DNA from: Doryteuthis pealeii
Taxonomy: Eukaryota; Mollusca; Cephalopoda; Myopsida; Loliginidae
Reading direction: 5' to 3'
DNA length: 64,000 nucleotides
NCBI GenBank assembly: GCA_023376005.1
Contig: CM042141.1
Location: 93,289,635-93,353,634, forward strand
Part shown: positions 51,456 through 62,744 of the stretch, one piece after another
Layout: every line of letters begins with the position of its first letter
Numbering within the stretch: the stretch's first letter is position 1
The notes under the pieces: model-generated
Told to the model about the DNA's origin: nothing
Databases searched by the model: none
The model's input: only the letters and a program-made list of their open reading frames with translations
Made by a program: the position numbers and the translations under genes

Positions 51456-51498
51456 ACTTCCGGTAAACGTAGTCACGTGCGTTTCGAAGTATCTCGCG
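51456..51498. promoter_or_regulatory. ETS motif, E-box and CpG cluster upstream of RPS16
   Basis: ACTTCCGG (51456-51463) and the palindromic E-box CACGTG (51474-51479) occur in a short stretch with several CpGs, in otherwise CpG-poor DNA. Both motifs are typical of housekeeping promoters. The cluster is about 230 bp upstream of the presumed RPS16 start and could drive it, a divergent plus-strand transcript, or both. Confidence 0.4.
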
Positions 51499-52106
51499 TG
51501 GTGTTCAAGCTAGGCGAGAAAACCAGTTAATGACTTAGATTCTCACTGTGTGACCGTATTTCTGGCTTTAATCTTCGTATATGAATATGACTACTTGTAA
51601 TGTGGAGTCTGAAATCATTTCATTTCCCTAAGTTTCCTTAAACGAATCCAAGCTCTGATTTTATTTTTCTGCATTACAATAATAAAGAAATAACTTCTCC
51701 AAAATTTATTATTTTTTTAAATTATATTTAATTTTATCTTTTTATTTAAAGAAGGATTTTATTTAAATTTTGGTGCTTGTACAGCCCCACTTCAGTGAAT
51801 GTTAGATTTTCCTTTTCATTTAAATTCATTTATTATTATTTATTATTTTTTAATTTAAAAAAAATTAAAGTATCAAATGTAATACATCCACAATCCAAAA
51901 AAGACTAATTTTCAGTCATTTGCTTCAATTTTTAATAAATATTTACAGTTAATTCCCAAAATTAAAAATCGGTCATAAGCCGTAGGTGACATATCAACAG
52001 ATTATAGTGGTTTGGGGAGGGAAAAACTAAAGAAATCTGGCCGAATTGTAGCAAGTTGACATAATTTTGGGACTTAACTGATAAAGTAAAAAAAAAATTA
52101 AAGTAG

Positions 52107-52302
52107 GCGGAGTGACCTATTATCGGTATCAACACAAGAATACATCCCGTTTTCACTAGACTTTTTGCATCTGAGGTGGAGCGCCACACCTACCATCAGC
52201 TCCCAATCTGTGCTACTGATGCACTGAGTCGCGAGGGCCGGTATCAAACCTGAAACCTTGTAGTTCTGTGGTAGATGCTCTACTGACTGAGCTAAACCAG
52301 CC
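52107..52302 (-). mobile_element. tRNA-derived SINE, type 1
   Basis: Head GGCTGGTTTAGCTCAGTCAG with TAGAGCATCTACC and B-box AGGTTTGATACC, then a shortened body. It lies in the region upstream of RPS16. Confidence 0.8.
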
Positions 52303-52379
52303 ATCAACAAATGACTGAAAACTATTTTTAACTGGATTGTGGATATAAGAATTAAATCTCTAGATACTTTTTTGGTGCA

Positions 52380-52719
52380 TATCGCATAAATGCATTCTGG
52401 TCTCCTGCCCTAAAAAGCGCTAAGCGGCGACTGCTGAAATATTTTAACACCCCCCCCCTCTTTAAAATATTTCTTTTAGCAGTTTGAAGGTGTTTTTATC
52501 GACAAAAAATTTTTTAGAGGTAGGAAGACGTTAAAAGTAAGCCACCCCAGGTTGTTTATCGAGAAGAAAATGTAAATATTTTAAAGAGGGGGGCTAAAAT
52601 ATCACTTTCATATCGCATTAACTTTTCAGGAAACAGCTATGGAGTTAAATAGTAGCGCGGGTTGGTTTTTCAGCAGTCACCGCTAGGCGTTTTTTAGGGC
52701 AGGATTCATTTATGCGATA
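52380..52719. mobile_element. MITE with about 60-bp terminal inverted repeats
   Basis: Starts TATCGCATAAATG and ends CATTTATGCGATA. Further in, CTGCCCTAAAAAGCGCTAAG and GACTGCTGAAA pair with TTTCAGCAGTC-type sequence and GGCGTTTTTTAGGGCAG. TA flanks suggest a Tc1/mariner-type TA duplication. It is about 1.1 kb upstream of RPS16. Confidence 0.75.
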
Positions 52720-52878
52720 ATACCTCCTTTTTTTTTAGGTAACTTTGATAAGATTAATGTAAATTTTAGTTCTGAAAACACTAACATTCTCAATTAATTT
52801 TAGGAAGGATATAGCTTGAAATAAAATTTTAAATTATTACCCAACCTCATTTGTGAATATTCTATTTAAGTTATTCAA

Positions 52879-53034
52879 TGAGCTATGGGTAAATAGTAGG
52901 GCAGACTTGGCTCTATAACCTTGGCTAGGTAACTAGTCTAAGAGAAGGAATATTTTTAATTCAAACCTGTTAAACTCTGTTTAAGAAATTGACCTTGTGT
53001 CACATCCTGCTCATGCAGAGGGGTTGGTAAATAT
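52879..53034 (+). mobile_element. SINE type 2, 5'-truncated
   Basis: Begins within the body at GAGCTATGGGTAAATAGTAG and runs to the normal end GGGGTTGGTAAATATA. Confidence 0.8.
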
Positions 53035-53091
53035 ATAAGTTATTCAATGAGTTGAATAGCATGTTGTTATTCCCTATCCATTGTGGACACC

Positions 53092-53190
53092 TCATGTGGT
53101 GTAATGGTTAGCAAGCTACATTACTAACCCATTTTTAATGAGTTTGATTCTCACTGGGTGTCCCATTCTTCTGACCTTTTGATCCAAAAC
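53092..53190 (+). mobile_element. SINE type 3 fragment
   Basis: CTCATGTGGTGTAATGGTTA followed by GCAAGCTACATTACTAACCC and the B-box-like GAGTTTGATTCTC. It is related to the pair near 32.9-33.1 kb. Confidence 0.6.
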
Positions 53191-53482
53191 TAAGCTATGC
53201 TTAGTAAAAGAAATAGAAAAACTACTCAGTACATATTGTACTGTGATAAAAACTTTTAAATATCTATTCAATTAAATGTTTTTGTGTTTCTAATTATATG
53301 ATTTGGTTGGATTTATGGCATGTCAACTCTTGTTGGGTTATTTTATGCTGAATATGTTTTGTTTTATTCATTTTTGATAGGTATATATATATGTATTTAC
53401 CAACCTCTCTGCACAAGCAGGATATAAAATATGCAGAAGAGTGAAAGTTATGCAAAATTCAGTTGAGTGACTATATAAATAT

Positions 53483-53750
53483 TTACCCAACCCCTCTGCA
53501 TGAACAGGATGTGACATAAGGTCAATTTCTTAAACAGAGTTTGAATTCAGAGTTTCCTTTTAGACTGGTAACCTAGCCAAGGTTAAAGATCCCAGTCTGC
53601 CTTACTATTTTACCCATAGCTGGAGGGAGAGTAGTTAGATGCATACTTTTCCCAAGAGTATTAGAGCAATGTGAAATGCAAACAGCCTCAACCAGGATTT
53701 GAACTCAGATCGACGAGTCCATTTCCTACAACTCTAACCATGCATCTTCT
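53483..53750 (-). mobile_element. SINE type 2 (left arm of a palindrome)
   Basis: Nearly full-length minus copy. A further 35-bp SINE end fragment lies at 53394-53428. It faces the plus copy at 53829-54092. Confidence 0.8.
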
Positions 53751-53828
53751 TGATAGGTATTTAAGTAGATAAATGCCAAGTGCGGGATTGAACTTGAAAA
53801 AGATTTGGGAACTAGTGACTCAAATATG

Positions 53829-54092
53829 GAGGCAATCATTGTGTAAGTTATCATCATACGAAATGGACAGAGAAAAACAGAGTTTAAATTCTGGATGAAC
53901 CTGTTTGCATTTCACATAGCGCTAATACTTTTGGTAAAGGTTGAGAAATGGATAAAAGGTTGTATCCTTCCAAATCCCCAAGAAAGGCGACCTCGGAATA
54001 ACCAGTCTAGGAGAATGAAAACTGAATTCAAGGCTGTTAAACTCCACTTAAAAATTGTGTCACATTCTCTTTATGCAGAGGAGTTGGTAAAT
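53829..54092 (+). mobile_element. Chimeric SINE type 2 carrying a LINE RT segment
   Basis: The SINE head region and CATTTCACATAGCGCTAATA are normal, as is the 3' half from CCAGTCTAGGAGAATG. Bases 53943-53998 between them are not SINE: they match the reverse-transcriptase fragment at 27126-27180 and encode EKWIKGCILPNP. About 75 bp of usual SINE body are missing at that point. Confidence 0.75.
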
Positions 54093-54754
54093 ATTTATAT
54101 ATTGACTCAACTGAATTTTGCATAACTTTCACTCTTCTGCATATTTTATACGTTTTCAATCATTTGTTGAACAATGAAAGTCACTCAGTTTTAAATCAAA
54201 TGAAGATGTTTTCTCATCAATTGATAATTAGAGAATTTCTTTAACAGGCTAAACAAGTTAAGAATAATTCTTAAACATTTCAGAACCTGTTTGCAAAGTT
54301 TTATTGAACAAGAAATGCTATCTACTATTTCTTCACATGTGGGAATTAAAATTAAAATTTTTAAAAAAATAACAAACTCCCATGAGCCTTCACTAGAAGA
54401 ACCCTCCATGCATGTGCAGAAAAAAAGGACCCACTTCCAAACCCCAAGAGAATTGCTTGGCCATTTAAGTTGAGGCCTTAACAATGTCGAGACACTACTA
54501 CTACTGGTCAGGGAGATATTTCCTTGCCACATGGTGGCTATGACCAGTGAATAAAGCCGAAACCATAAAACCACCTTCTGTCTTTGTCTCTTTCTTTTTC
54601 GTTCCTTGAATTCCTTCCTTTTCAGTGCAATCATTAAATAAGATGGGGTTAAAAGCAAACCCTAGGAACACTCACCAAGAATAATCACAGCCCATTTTTA
54701 AACCTTAAAACATCAAACCACTTCCTACCCCATACATTCATGGGACGTCTAGTA

Positions 54755-54960
54755 TCTTATTATAATGGAGATTCGGTGTCTGTCTTTAACCGAAATTACA
54801 TCACTGCTTATGTCACAATACCATCAAGAATTGCATAAGTTTATCAATGAGTATTTAATTTATAGTCAAAATCATTTATAGAATAAATCTTATTTATTAA
54901 TGATGTCTCTATGAAAATCTGAGTTAGATTAGCCTCAAAACATCCCATGTTATTAGTGTG
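54755..54960 (+). mobile_element. Helitron-like 5' end
   Basis: TCTTATTATAATGGAGATTC after TA, then ACCGAAATTACATCACTGC. It is closest to the minus-strand fragment ending at 24665. No matching CTAG hairpin end was found downstream. Confidence 0.55.
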
Positions 54961-55436
54961 TAATGTCGTTAGTACTAATACTTTTCAAATAGATCTATTT
55001 GACCCATAGACCTATGTGGTTCTAAAAAATTACTACCATTCCCAGTCAGAGTGGACCTGGGAGTAATGGAAATGAAAATGGAAGATTTTTATTCACACAA
55101 TAACGTCAAAATAAAAGCAATTTCCAATCCAATTAACATCTCATTCGTCTCTGTGTTTATGCTTACTCTAATTATTATAGATATGTTATAGTATCTAATT
55201 ATTATTATTAATAGGAGCCAAATTAAACCTTTAAGCCTTTATACGAAAAACCTTTGCTTTCTGGTATTACATTGGTAATAAATAGCTTATCCTTCTCTTC
55301 TTTTTGCAACAGGGAGGTACAGCCTCGAGGACAGATCACCAGTAATGAAGGTTAAAATTAGGATTAGTTATAGTATATTCCAAAAAGCAGTAGTCCTATT
55401 AACAAAATAAAAAATAAAAAGTATTTTATTCATAGC

Positions 55437-55740
55437 TGATGTGTCCATGTGTTAGAGTCCATAGGAGAACGTCACTTATGATTTTGTCCTTACTTCTCCA
55501 GCAGTGCCTAGCATGTCTTGTTCATCTTACTTTCATGGTTTATGAGATGGGAGGTAAGTGGATGCACAGCTGCTGTTTTGTGGGGGTGCTGCTTCCAGGA
55601 TTTGTTTAAAATAGCCAGCAGCATTCTTGAGTAGTTTTTCCAGTCATTTCATTCCAAGTGTCCAAGTGGTGCAATCATACAGTAGTACTAACACAGCTAC
55701 AGCTTGGAAGAATTTCTGTTTTGTTTTACCAGAGAGAATT
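55437..55740 (-). mobile_element. LINE pol C-terminal fragment
   Basis: Minus-strand copy of the C-terminal LINE segment, inverted relative to its neighbour at 55850-56200. Confidence 0.7.
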
Positions 55741-55849
55741 CCCTAACCTCTTGGCATAAAATAACCCTAGACAGGTTGAAATATCATTAAAATTAATCAA
55801 TCATTAAACTTCTTCCTGATTTCTCTGATAAGATAAAGTGAAAATTCTT

Positions 55850-56200
55850 CCAAGTTGTAACCGTGTCAATGCTACTGTATGACTGCACCACTTGGACTCT
55901 AACAAAACAGAGAAAAAGCTAAATGGGAATTACATAAGGATACGGCATGTTGTCTTGAACAAATCTTGGATGCAGCATTTCACAAGAATGCAGCTGTATG
56001 GCCACTTGCCCCCTATCACACAAATCATCCAAGTAAGACAAACAAAACATGCTGGAGAAGCAAGGATGAACTCATAAGAGACATCCTCCTGTGGACGCTT
56101 ACACATGGACACACCAGTGTAGGCAAAAACCTACATCAATCAGCTCTGTATGAGGGATCTGCCAGGAGTGATGATTGATAGGGACGGTTGGTGAGAGAGT
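55850..56200 (+). mobile_element. LINE pol C-terminal fragment
   Basis: Readable in pieces: HHLDSNKTEKKLNGNYIRI, VLNKSWMQHFTRMQLYGHLP, CWRSKDELIRDILLWTLTHG, then GWRERVM-like sequence. Frameshifted. Confidence 0.8.
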
Positions 56201-56439
56201 CATGGGTGTCCATACTGTTAGATCTTATCTGTTGGGCAGATTTTCAGCTAGTTGATAAAATTTTTGCATCACAAATATGTTAACATAAAAAGTAAACTCA
56301 GTATTATAGATTATTTGACAACAGGCGAAAATAACATAGAATACTTAACATAGCTTAACACTTGTAGCCAGTCATGGTTAATGGAGAGAGAACAATCTAC
56401 CCCAATGGATTAAATAAAGGGTTCGGTTTGAACTTCTGT

Positions 56440-56610
56440 GAAGGCTCCTGATTATGACATGAAGGCTTCTGAGTTTGACGCGAAGATTCCTGAATTCAAC
56501 AAAAACATCTGAAGAAGGCTGGAGAGCACATCAGTTGAAACGTTGTGTATATAAAAATAAAGATGAGAAAAAATGTGTGAAAAATCAAAATAATAGAGAG
56601 TATTATAAAT
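56440..56610. repeat. Half of a palindromic repeat
   Basis: Three 21-bp units (first GAAGGCTCCTGATTATGACA) followed by the right arm, AAGAAGGCTGGAGAGCACAT and GTTGAAACGTTGTGTATA. The left arm is missing. Confidence 0.7.
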
Positions 56611-56755
56611 ATTAATGCAAAAGTTATTTGAATGAGAAAGATGAAAAGAATTGTTAATATGCGAATTATACAATTTGAAATAATAAAAAAGCTTTCACAC
56701 TGTAGATGGAATTCCTTCGTTGGCATGAGTAACCAGTTTTTAAAAAAAGATATTT

Positions 56756-57025
56756 GAAGTATTTACCCAACTCCTCCACACGAGTAGGATGCGGCACAAG
56801 GTCAAGGTCTTTTAAGTGGAGTTTAACAGGTTTGAATTCAATGTTTTCCTTCTCATAGACTGGTTGCCATACCAAGGTTAAAGAGCCCAGCCTGCACTAC
56901 TATTTACCCATAGCTGGAAGGAGAATAGTTGGATTCATGCCTTACCCCAGAATATTAGCACTATGTGAAATGTAAACAGCCTCATCCAGGATTTGAACTT
57001 GGGTCACCATGTTGATAAATCTTGT
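56756..57025 (-). mobile_element. SINE type 2
   Basis: Minus copy with end TATTTACCCAACTCCTC, body and B-box region (GATTTGAACTTGGGTCACC); the tRNA head is degraded. Confidence 0.8.
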
Positions 57026-57217
57026 ACCATAAGCACCTTTTGAAGTATATAGAACACTAGAAGTGACTACTCAGCATTGCCTGGGTTGAGGGGGGGGGAT
57101 AATAAAAAGGTTAGTCTTGCAGATCCATTGATTGTTTTGGTCTTACATAATTGTTGTATGTTTTAATCCTGAACAACCAATGACTTTCCTTTTTCTTACT
57201 TTTCAAATCCTAAATAA

Positions 57218-57994
57218 TCTTATTATAATGGAGATTGTGTGTTTGTCTGTCTATAACCGAAACTATATCACTACTCAAGTCACAATTCCCTTTGTTATTT
57301 ATGTCACATTCTCCATGATTTGATTTTATCTTAAACTCAATTATTAATAAAATTGTTTTACATTATTAATACAATTGGCCTTATCTACATACTAATAATA
57401 TGCAATTGTATTTATATATACTACAAAATAGCGGTTTACAGTGTGAATGGGAAGGCTAATTTGCATATTGATATTAAAAAATTGATTTTAATAAATTTGT
57501 GCTTAGTATTATTGATTTCTAATTGTTTAGTTTTATCGTAATGAATATGAGTAAAAATCTCAGGGATAAATTTTAAGAGAAATCCATTAACGAGAAGAAA
57601 TAACTGTAATTTTATTCTTTACCTATTTTAACAAAATAGTTAAATTAGGAAAATTTAGCAATGAAAGACAGGAGTGATAGAAGAGTAAGTTTCAGTCATT
57701 CTATTTTTTCGATTATTCAAATCTTTTTATCTGCATTCTTATTTAGTTTCATTAGTCTTTCTAATTTGATGTAATATTTTATTACATTAAAACTTAAATA
57801 CTTGTACTGAGAGATGCCCATTTGCAATCATTGACGAAGTACTTGCAAGACTGAGGAGCACCATAGAATAACCAAAGGATTCATTACCAAGGATCACGTT
57901 CTGCTTAACACAAAGGATCTCTACTGGACAAGCAGTCTTGTTTGAAACCGAAAGGATGACCACTAAAATCGTAACAGGTGCATATATATGCTAG
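57218..57994 (+). mobile_element. Helitron-like element with interrupted 3' hairpin
   Basis: Start A/TCTTATTATAATGGAGATTG, end GGTGCATATATATG-CTAG/T, body homologous to 20376-21007. The left half of the terminal hairpin is replaced by 172 bp (57805-57976) not present in the other copy. Confidence 0.72.
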
Positions 57995-58113
57995 TACAAA
58001 TAATTTGCACACAGCTAAATGGTTTAAAATAATTAATAATAATAATCCTTATTAAATGATTGAACAGTAAATGATTTGGCCCATAAAATGGCAATGAAGA
58101 GGTATTACTCGTT

Positions 58114-58395
58114 GGAGGCACATGGTGTAATGGTTACAGTCATAGAAAATGGACTTGTCAACCTGAGTTCAAATCCTGGACAAAGCCACAATTCACATAG
58201 AGCTAATACCCTTGGGAAAGATATGTATCCAACTATTCTCCTTCCAGCTATGGGTAAATAATAGGGCAGACTGGACTCTTTAACCTTGGTAAGGCAACCA
58301 GTCTAGGAGAAGGAAAACTCTGAATTCAAACCTCTTAAATTTCTGCTTGGGGTGGTCACTACTAGAATAGGCTCAGTCCTAATTAGTGATCTATT
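58114..58395 (+). mobile_element. SINE type 2, variant tail
   Basis: Head GGAGGCACATGGTGTAATGG, intact B-box GAGTTCAAATCC, and the variant tail CACTACTAGAATAGGCTC shared with 10859-10985. Confidence 0.85.
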
Positions 58396-58477
58396 TCACT
58401 AATTTATACACTCATCTGAGCTTCAAAAGCATCTGCGGGTTTATGGTTGGATGAAAGGATGAATATTCAGTTTATCT

Positions 58478-58590
58478 CACTGGAGCTTCACAATCAGATA
58501 CAGTTTAGTGTCATACCTAGGACACCCCTTTAGAGAGGAAGAGTGTCTTACCCCTCTGCAGGGGATAGTGTATTCCAAACCCTATTATCA
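58478..58590 (+). mobile_element. Repeat E fragment
   Basis: GGAGCTTCACAATCAGATAC and CTTACCCCTCTGCAGGGG match repeat E; it is joined directly to a SINE type 1 body. Confidence 0.65.
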
Positions 58591-58599
58591 GCACAGGAA

Positions 58600-58745
58600 T
58601 CTGTATGGTAAAGTGAGGAGCTGATAGTAGCCCACCTCTGACGCTAAAACAATCTCCTTGGTCTAGTGCTAGTGAAAAGAGGATAGACTCCCTCGCTGTC
58701 TGGCTGATACTGACTTTAGGCCAACCCGACGACTTTGAAGAAAAA
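58600..58745 (+). mobile_element. SINE type 1, body only
   Basis: Contains the type 1 body in plus orientation (GTAAAGTGAGGAGCTGATAG, then CTAGTGCTAGTGAAAAGAGG) without the tRNA head, so it is 5'-truncated. It directly follows a repeat E fragment. Confidence 0.7.
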
Positions 58746-58883
58746 TTTATGGAATGATCTTGTAAATAAATTTTAAAAACTACGTAAACATCCTTTAAGT
58801 ATAATAATTCTATAATCTTTGTTGGGGGTAATATAATATAGCACATAAGATCAGAACAAATCAGTTCAATAGACTGACATTAG

Positions 58884-58929
<46 letters not shown>

Positions 58930-59206
58930 TATTACGTAATGGCTGTCTGATGAAACTGGGCTCATTTATTGAGTTACCAGCCCAAATAAATTTATAATAA
59001 CCAAATGACGGTTTAAGTTTTTCTTTCTTATTGAAAGTGTAAATATTGCTCTGTATATAATTAATGTATTAATTATCTCACATTGAGCTCTCTTAGGGAT
59101 TTGAAATAATCCTTGTATAAATCTATGTGTTCATCTGCATGTATTTTGGATATATGGAGGATATAGATGATCCCAAATAGAATCATCCCCAACTTACCTG
59201 TCAATT

Positions 59207-59224
59207 GGATATATATATATATAT

Positions 59225-59255
<31 letters not shown>

Positions 59256-59256
59256 T
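59207..59256. repeat. (TA)n-(CA)n microsatellite
   Basis: TATATA run followed by (AC)n, directly next to repeat E. Confidence 0.9.
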
Positions 59257-59264
59257 CACTCTTA

Positions 59265-59830
59265 TAAACCGCCCTGTCGGTGGGGCGTTAGAATGCACCG
59301 ACTGCACCTCTGCAGAGGGGTAAGACTCCCCCAATGGGGCCACCTGTTGGCCGTGGGTGGCGACCCGTGATGCTTAAGGATAGAGCCCAGGTGGATGAGC
59401 AGTTCATGACTTGCAATACTCCACTTTGGCCCTATCTTGGGCTAGACGTGTGGTCGGAGAGGCCCCCTCCAATCAATCGGCTGGTCACGTCAACCCTATT
59501 GCCCTTATGGCAAGCCCCAACCCCTTTTTATCATATGGGTGCTAGAAGGCAGTGGCTACGGGTTTACATGTCCTGGGAATGACGTTAAACTCTATCTGAT
59601 GGTGAGGTTCCAGTTTTGGAGGTTTGGGGAATGTGGAGCACCCCTTCATCACCATTGCTCCCTGGTCCACTCTCACCCGGAGTGGTAGTACCTGTTAGGG
59701 TCCCATGTATGGGTTAAATAGAAAAATGTATTTATAAAAAAATTATATTATCCATTGAGAATTGATTTATTTTAAAACTTTATCGGCATTAAATGACCCA
59801 CTGAGGTTGATATGCCGTAAAACAAAACAA
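59265..59830 (-). mobile_element. Repeat E, near full length
   Basis: Least decayed copy. It ends at TTGATATGCCGTAAAACAAA (the repeat's start on the minus strand) and contains CCACTCTCACCCGG-type and CCTCTGCAGAGGGG segments. It is the most GC-rich stretch of the right part of the window. Confidence 0.8.
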
Positions 59831-60834
59831 ACTCTTATAAAGACTATGAAAAATATAATTAAATTCTAAGAAAAAAAAAAATACTTACTGTACATACTCG
59901 TGTATCATGCAACTTTCTCAGACATAAATTTTATCTCAATATTAGAGAGTTGCACTATATGTGAGATACAAACTGTATGTGTAAATACCATATATACTCA
60001 AATTTCATATGATCTCACATACCCTGCACCTAATATTAGGCTAAAATTTAGTTCTCATAAATTCACATGATATGCAAGTATATATGGTATTAAAATTGGA
60101 TAGGTTATTTTTATTTTTAAGCCATATATTATTATATTACAAACATGTTTCAATTGAATGAATGCTGATCAAAAGACAAAGAAAATGAAAACAGAACAAT
60201 TTTACATTTCAAATATTTTATTTTTTTAATTATTTTGTATAAATATTCTTTATTATAACATTTCAACATCTAGGCAAACTCATTAGAAAAATAGAGGCCC
60301 AATCACATAAAATAAGTAGACAATATGAAAAGGTACAATCTTTTAAGAAAAATATAAATTACACCTTTAATCTGTATAAATGTAATTTTTTGTGTTTTTT
60401 TATTTTTTATAAATGAAACTTCTCTTATCAAAAAACAGAAATGGGTAAAGTATTCAATGATGAAATTTTTGCTCTTAATTTTTTGTTCTATTAAAAAACA
60501 ATTTTTTTTTTTTTAGAAAGTAAATAATGCAACACCTTTAAAACTTTTTTGAATCAACATTCTCATTTTTTCTTTTTTTTTTTTGTCACAATACTTTGAT
60601 CAATACTATTTCTGACCATCTTCAGGTGATATTATTTTAAGCTGACAATGTTGTTCCTCTTTGAATTGTCATCTAAAGATTTTTAGAGAGAAAATTATGA
60701 GGAAGAAAAACAATGGAGATATTATTATCAATTTACCTCATGTGATAAATATCAAACCTGATGAGATGTTTAAAGCTTTCGGGACCAAAACTGACACACA
60801 AGTTCCTTGTCAACTTTATTTTTTTGTTGGTACA
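59831..60834. other. Unassigned A+T-rich DNA
   Basis: An imperfect inverted arrangement near 59890-60090 (TACTCGTGTATCATGC, CATATATACTCAAATTTCAT) hints at a decayed MITE; nothing else. Confidence 0.35.
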
Positions 60835-61022
60835 AATGCAGAATAGCGCACAAGAGATAATATCATTAGAATTGTATTTTACCTATAATTTATAGTATTA
60901 GATTATGAAACCCCCGAAGTAGCCTAACACTAACGTCTCAAAAGGTTTTGGGTATTTCGGTGAAATGTAATACTTTCTATACGTAATCAAAGGATATTAT
61001 CTCTTGCGCACTATTCTGCATT
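60835..61022. mobile_element. Short MITE, 188 bp
   Basis: Ends AATGCAGAATAGCGCACAAG and inverted AATGCAGAATAGTGCGCAAG, extending to GAGATAATATC. A diverged relative is at 49237-49400. Confidence 0.75.
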
Positions 61023-62355
61023 AACATTTTTTTTTTAATGTTTTTTTTGTTGTTTTTTTTTTAATTTTTTTTTTTTATTTATTTAAAAGTAGTCCTGTCT
61101 TGGTGGAGAAAAATTAATTTGTTCCTGCCAAAACCTAAGTTTTTTTTTAAACATAAGAAGTAAAACAAAGATTAATCATATAAAATATTAAGTATTTTTA
61201 GTACAATTAGGAATTCATGGTCCTCTTGGAATATATGGTGAATAATTTTTTTTAATTTTTTAAAATATTTTTTAATAAATTTTCTTTTGGAAAAAAATTT
61301 ATTTTTTTTTTATGCTACTTTTAAAACCTTATCCAAAAAGAACATTTTTCTAAAACAAGATAAAAATAATATTTTCAATAATATCAATAATAATATTTTC
61401 AAAAATATCAATGATAATAAATATTATTATCATTAATAATATTGTCAATAATATAACTAATAAATATCATTATCAATAATACTAATAATATTTTCACTAA
61501 TTGAAGTTAAACTTTGATTCTTTATTAATAAAATTATTTGCTTCTTTGAATGTTTTTAATTATTTCATAATTGATGTAAAGTGAGCACAATTGATCTGCT
61601 AAATTTGGGTGTGACTAATTCACACATTTCTATGACATCATCACACATTCCTGCTTTTACTTTTAAGTAAATTTGTAAATGGTTATAATTTTGATATACA
61701 AGGTGGGTACAATGGTTTGCTATCATTAATTAAAAAAAAAAAAAAAAAAAAAAAGGCTAAATAACAAAACTTTGCATGTGAGCGTTTGTTCATAGGAGTT
61801 AAACTATCACACATTCCAGTGTATAGAAAATTGTTAACAGAAACACAAGCTGAGATAGACATTCAGTGTAATTTGAAAGTATTAAAAAAAAAAAAATTTT
61901 TAAAAATTAAAATTACTGATATTCGTTTAGAGGTTGATAGAGACTGATTTCAATGAATACTTCATATAGAAACCTTTGTTTAAAAATCATTCTTTAAATT
62001 TTTTTTTTTTTACTTATAACAAAGATTATAGTCATTTAATTTATCTTGGCTTGAATTAATCTATCAATTAATGTACAATCAAGAAAGGACATCATTTTGT
62101 TGGGTTTAATGGTGATTTGTTGAGTATAATAATTTTCAAAGAAAGATAATGGTTTCTCTGGAATGTATACAGACCAAAGCGATTCTTATACGGATCGCCA
62201 CGATACAGACTCGATAACAAATGGTTTATGAATAAATAATAAAAAATAATAAGTCAGGAGTAGCTTGGATTTTAGAAAACAGACAACATGTATCTATACT
62301 TTACTAGAATTTTCATTATGCACATGTGTGGGTGGGTGAGTGAGAAAGTAACTTT
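61023..62355. other. Unassigned A+T-rich DNA
   Basis: 61370-61500 is a low-complexity AATAATATTNTCAAT array. No gene seen. Confidence 0.5.
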
Positions 62356-62522
62356 ATGTATTTACCAAAACTCTACTAAGGGCAGGATGTGACACAAGGT
62401 CAATTTTTAAGCGGAGTAAAGCTAGTTTGAATTCAGAGTTTTTCTTCTCCTAGTCTGGTTGCCTAAAGAACTCTGTCTGCCTTACTATTTACTCATGGGG
62501 GGTGGAGAATAGATATATTCAT
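62356..62522 (-). mobile_element. SINE type 2, 5'-truncated
   Basis: Minus-strand 3' half of type 2: GGGCAGGATGTGACACAAGG, then TTCTCCTAGTCTGGTTGCCT and the TTACTATTTACTCATGG segment. Confidence 0.8.
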
Positions 62523-62744
62523 TTATTTTTTTTTTTTCATTTAAAAAAAAATTATTATTTAGGCATAAAGGAAATAATAACATAAGAAATTTTATCCAAG
62601 ATAGAATTTGTGTATAATTACTTTTTGTAAGGTTAAGATATATTGTATCCACTCTGTACATCCGTAGAATAAATTTAACTACACTAGACTGAAACATCTC
62701 TTATTAATGTATATTAATTGAGATTTTTATATAATTAATATTAA

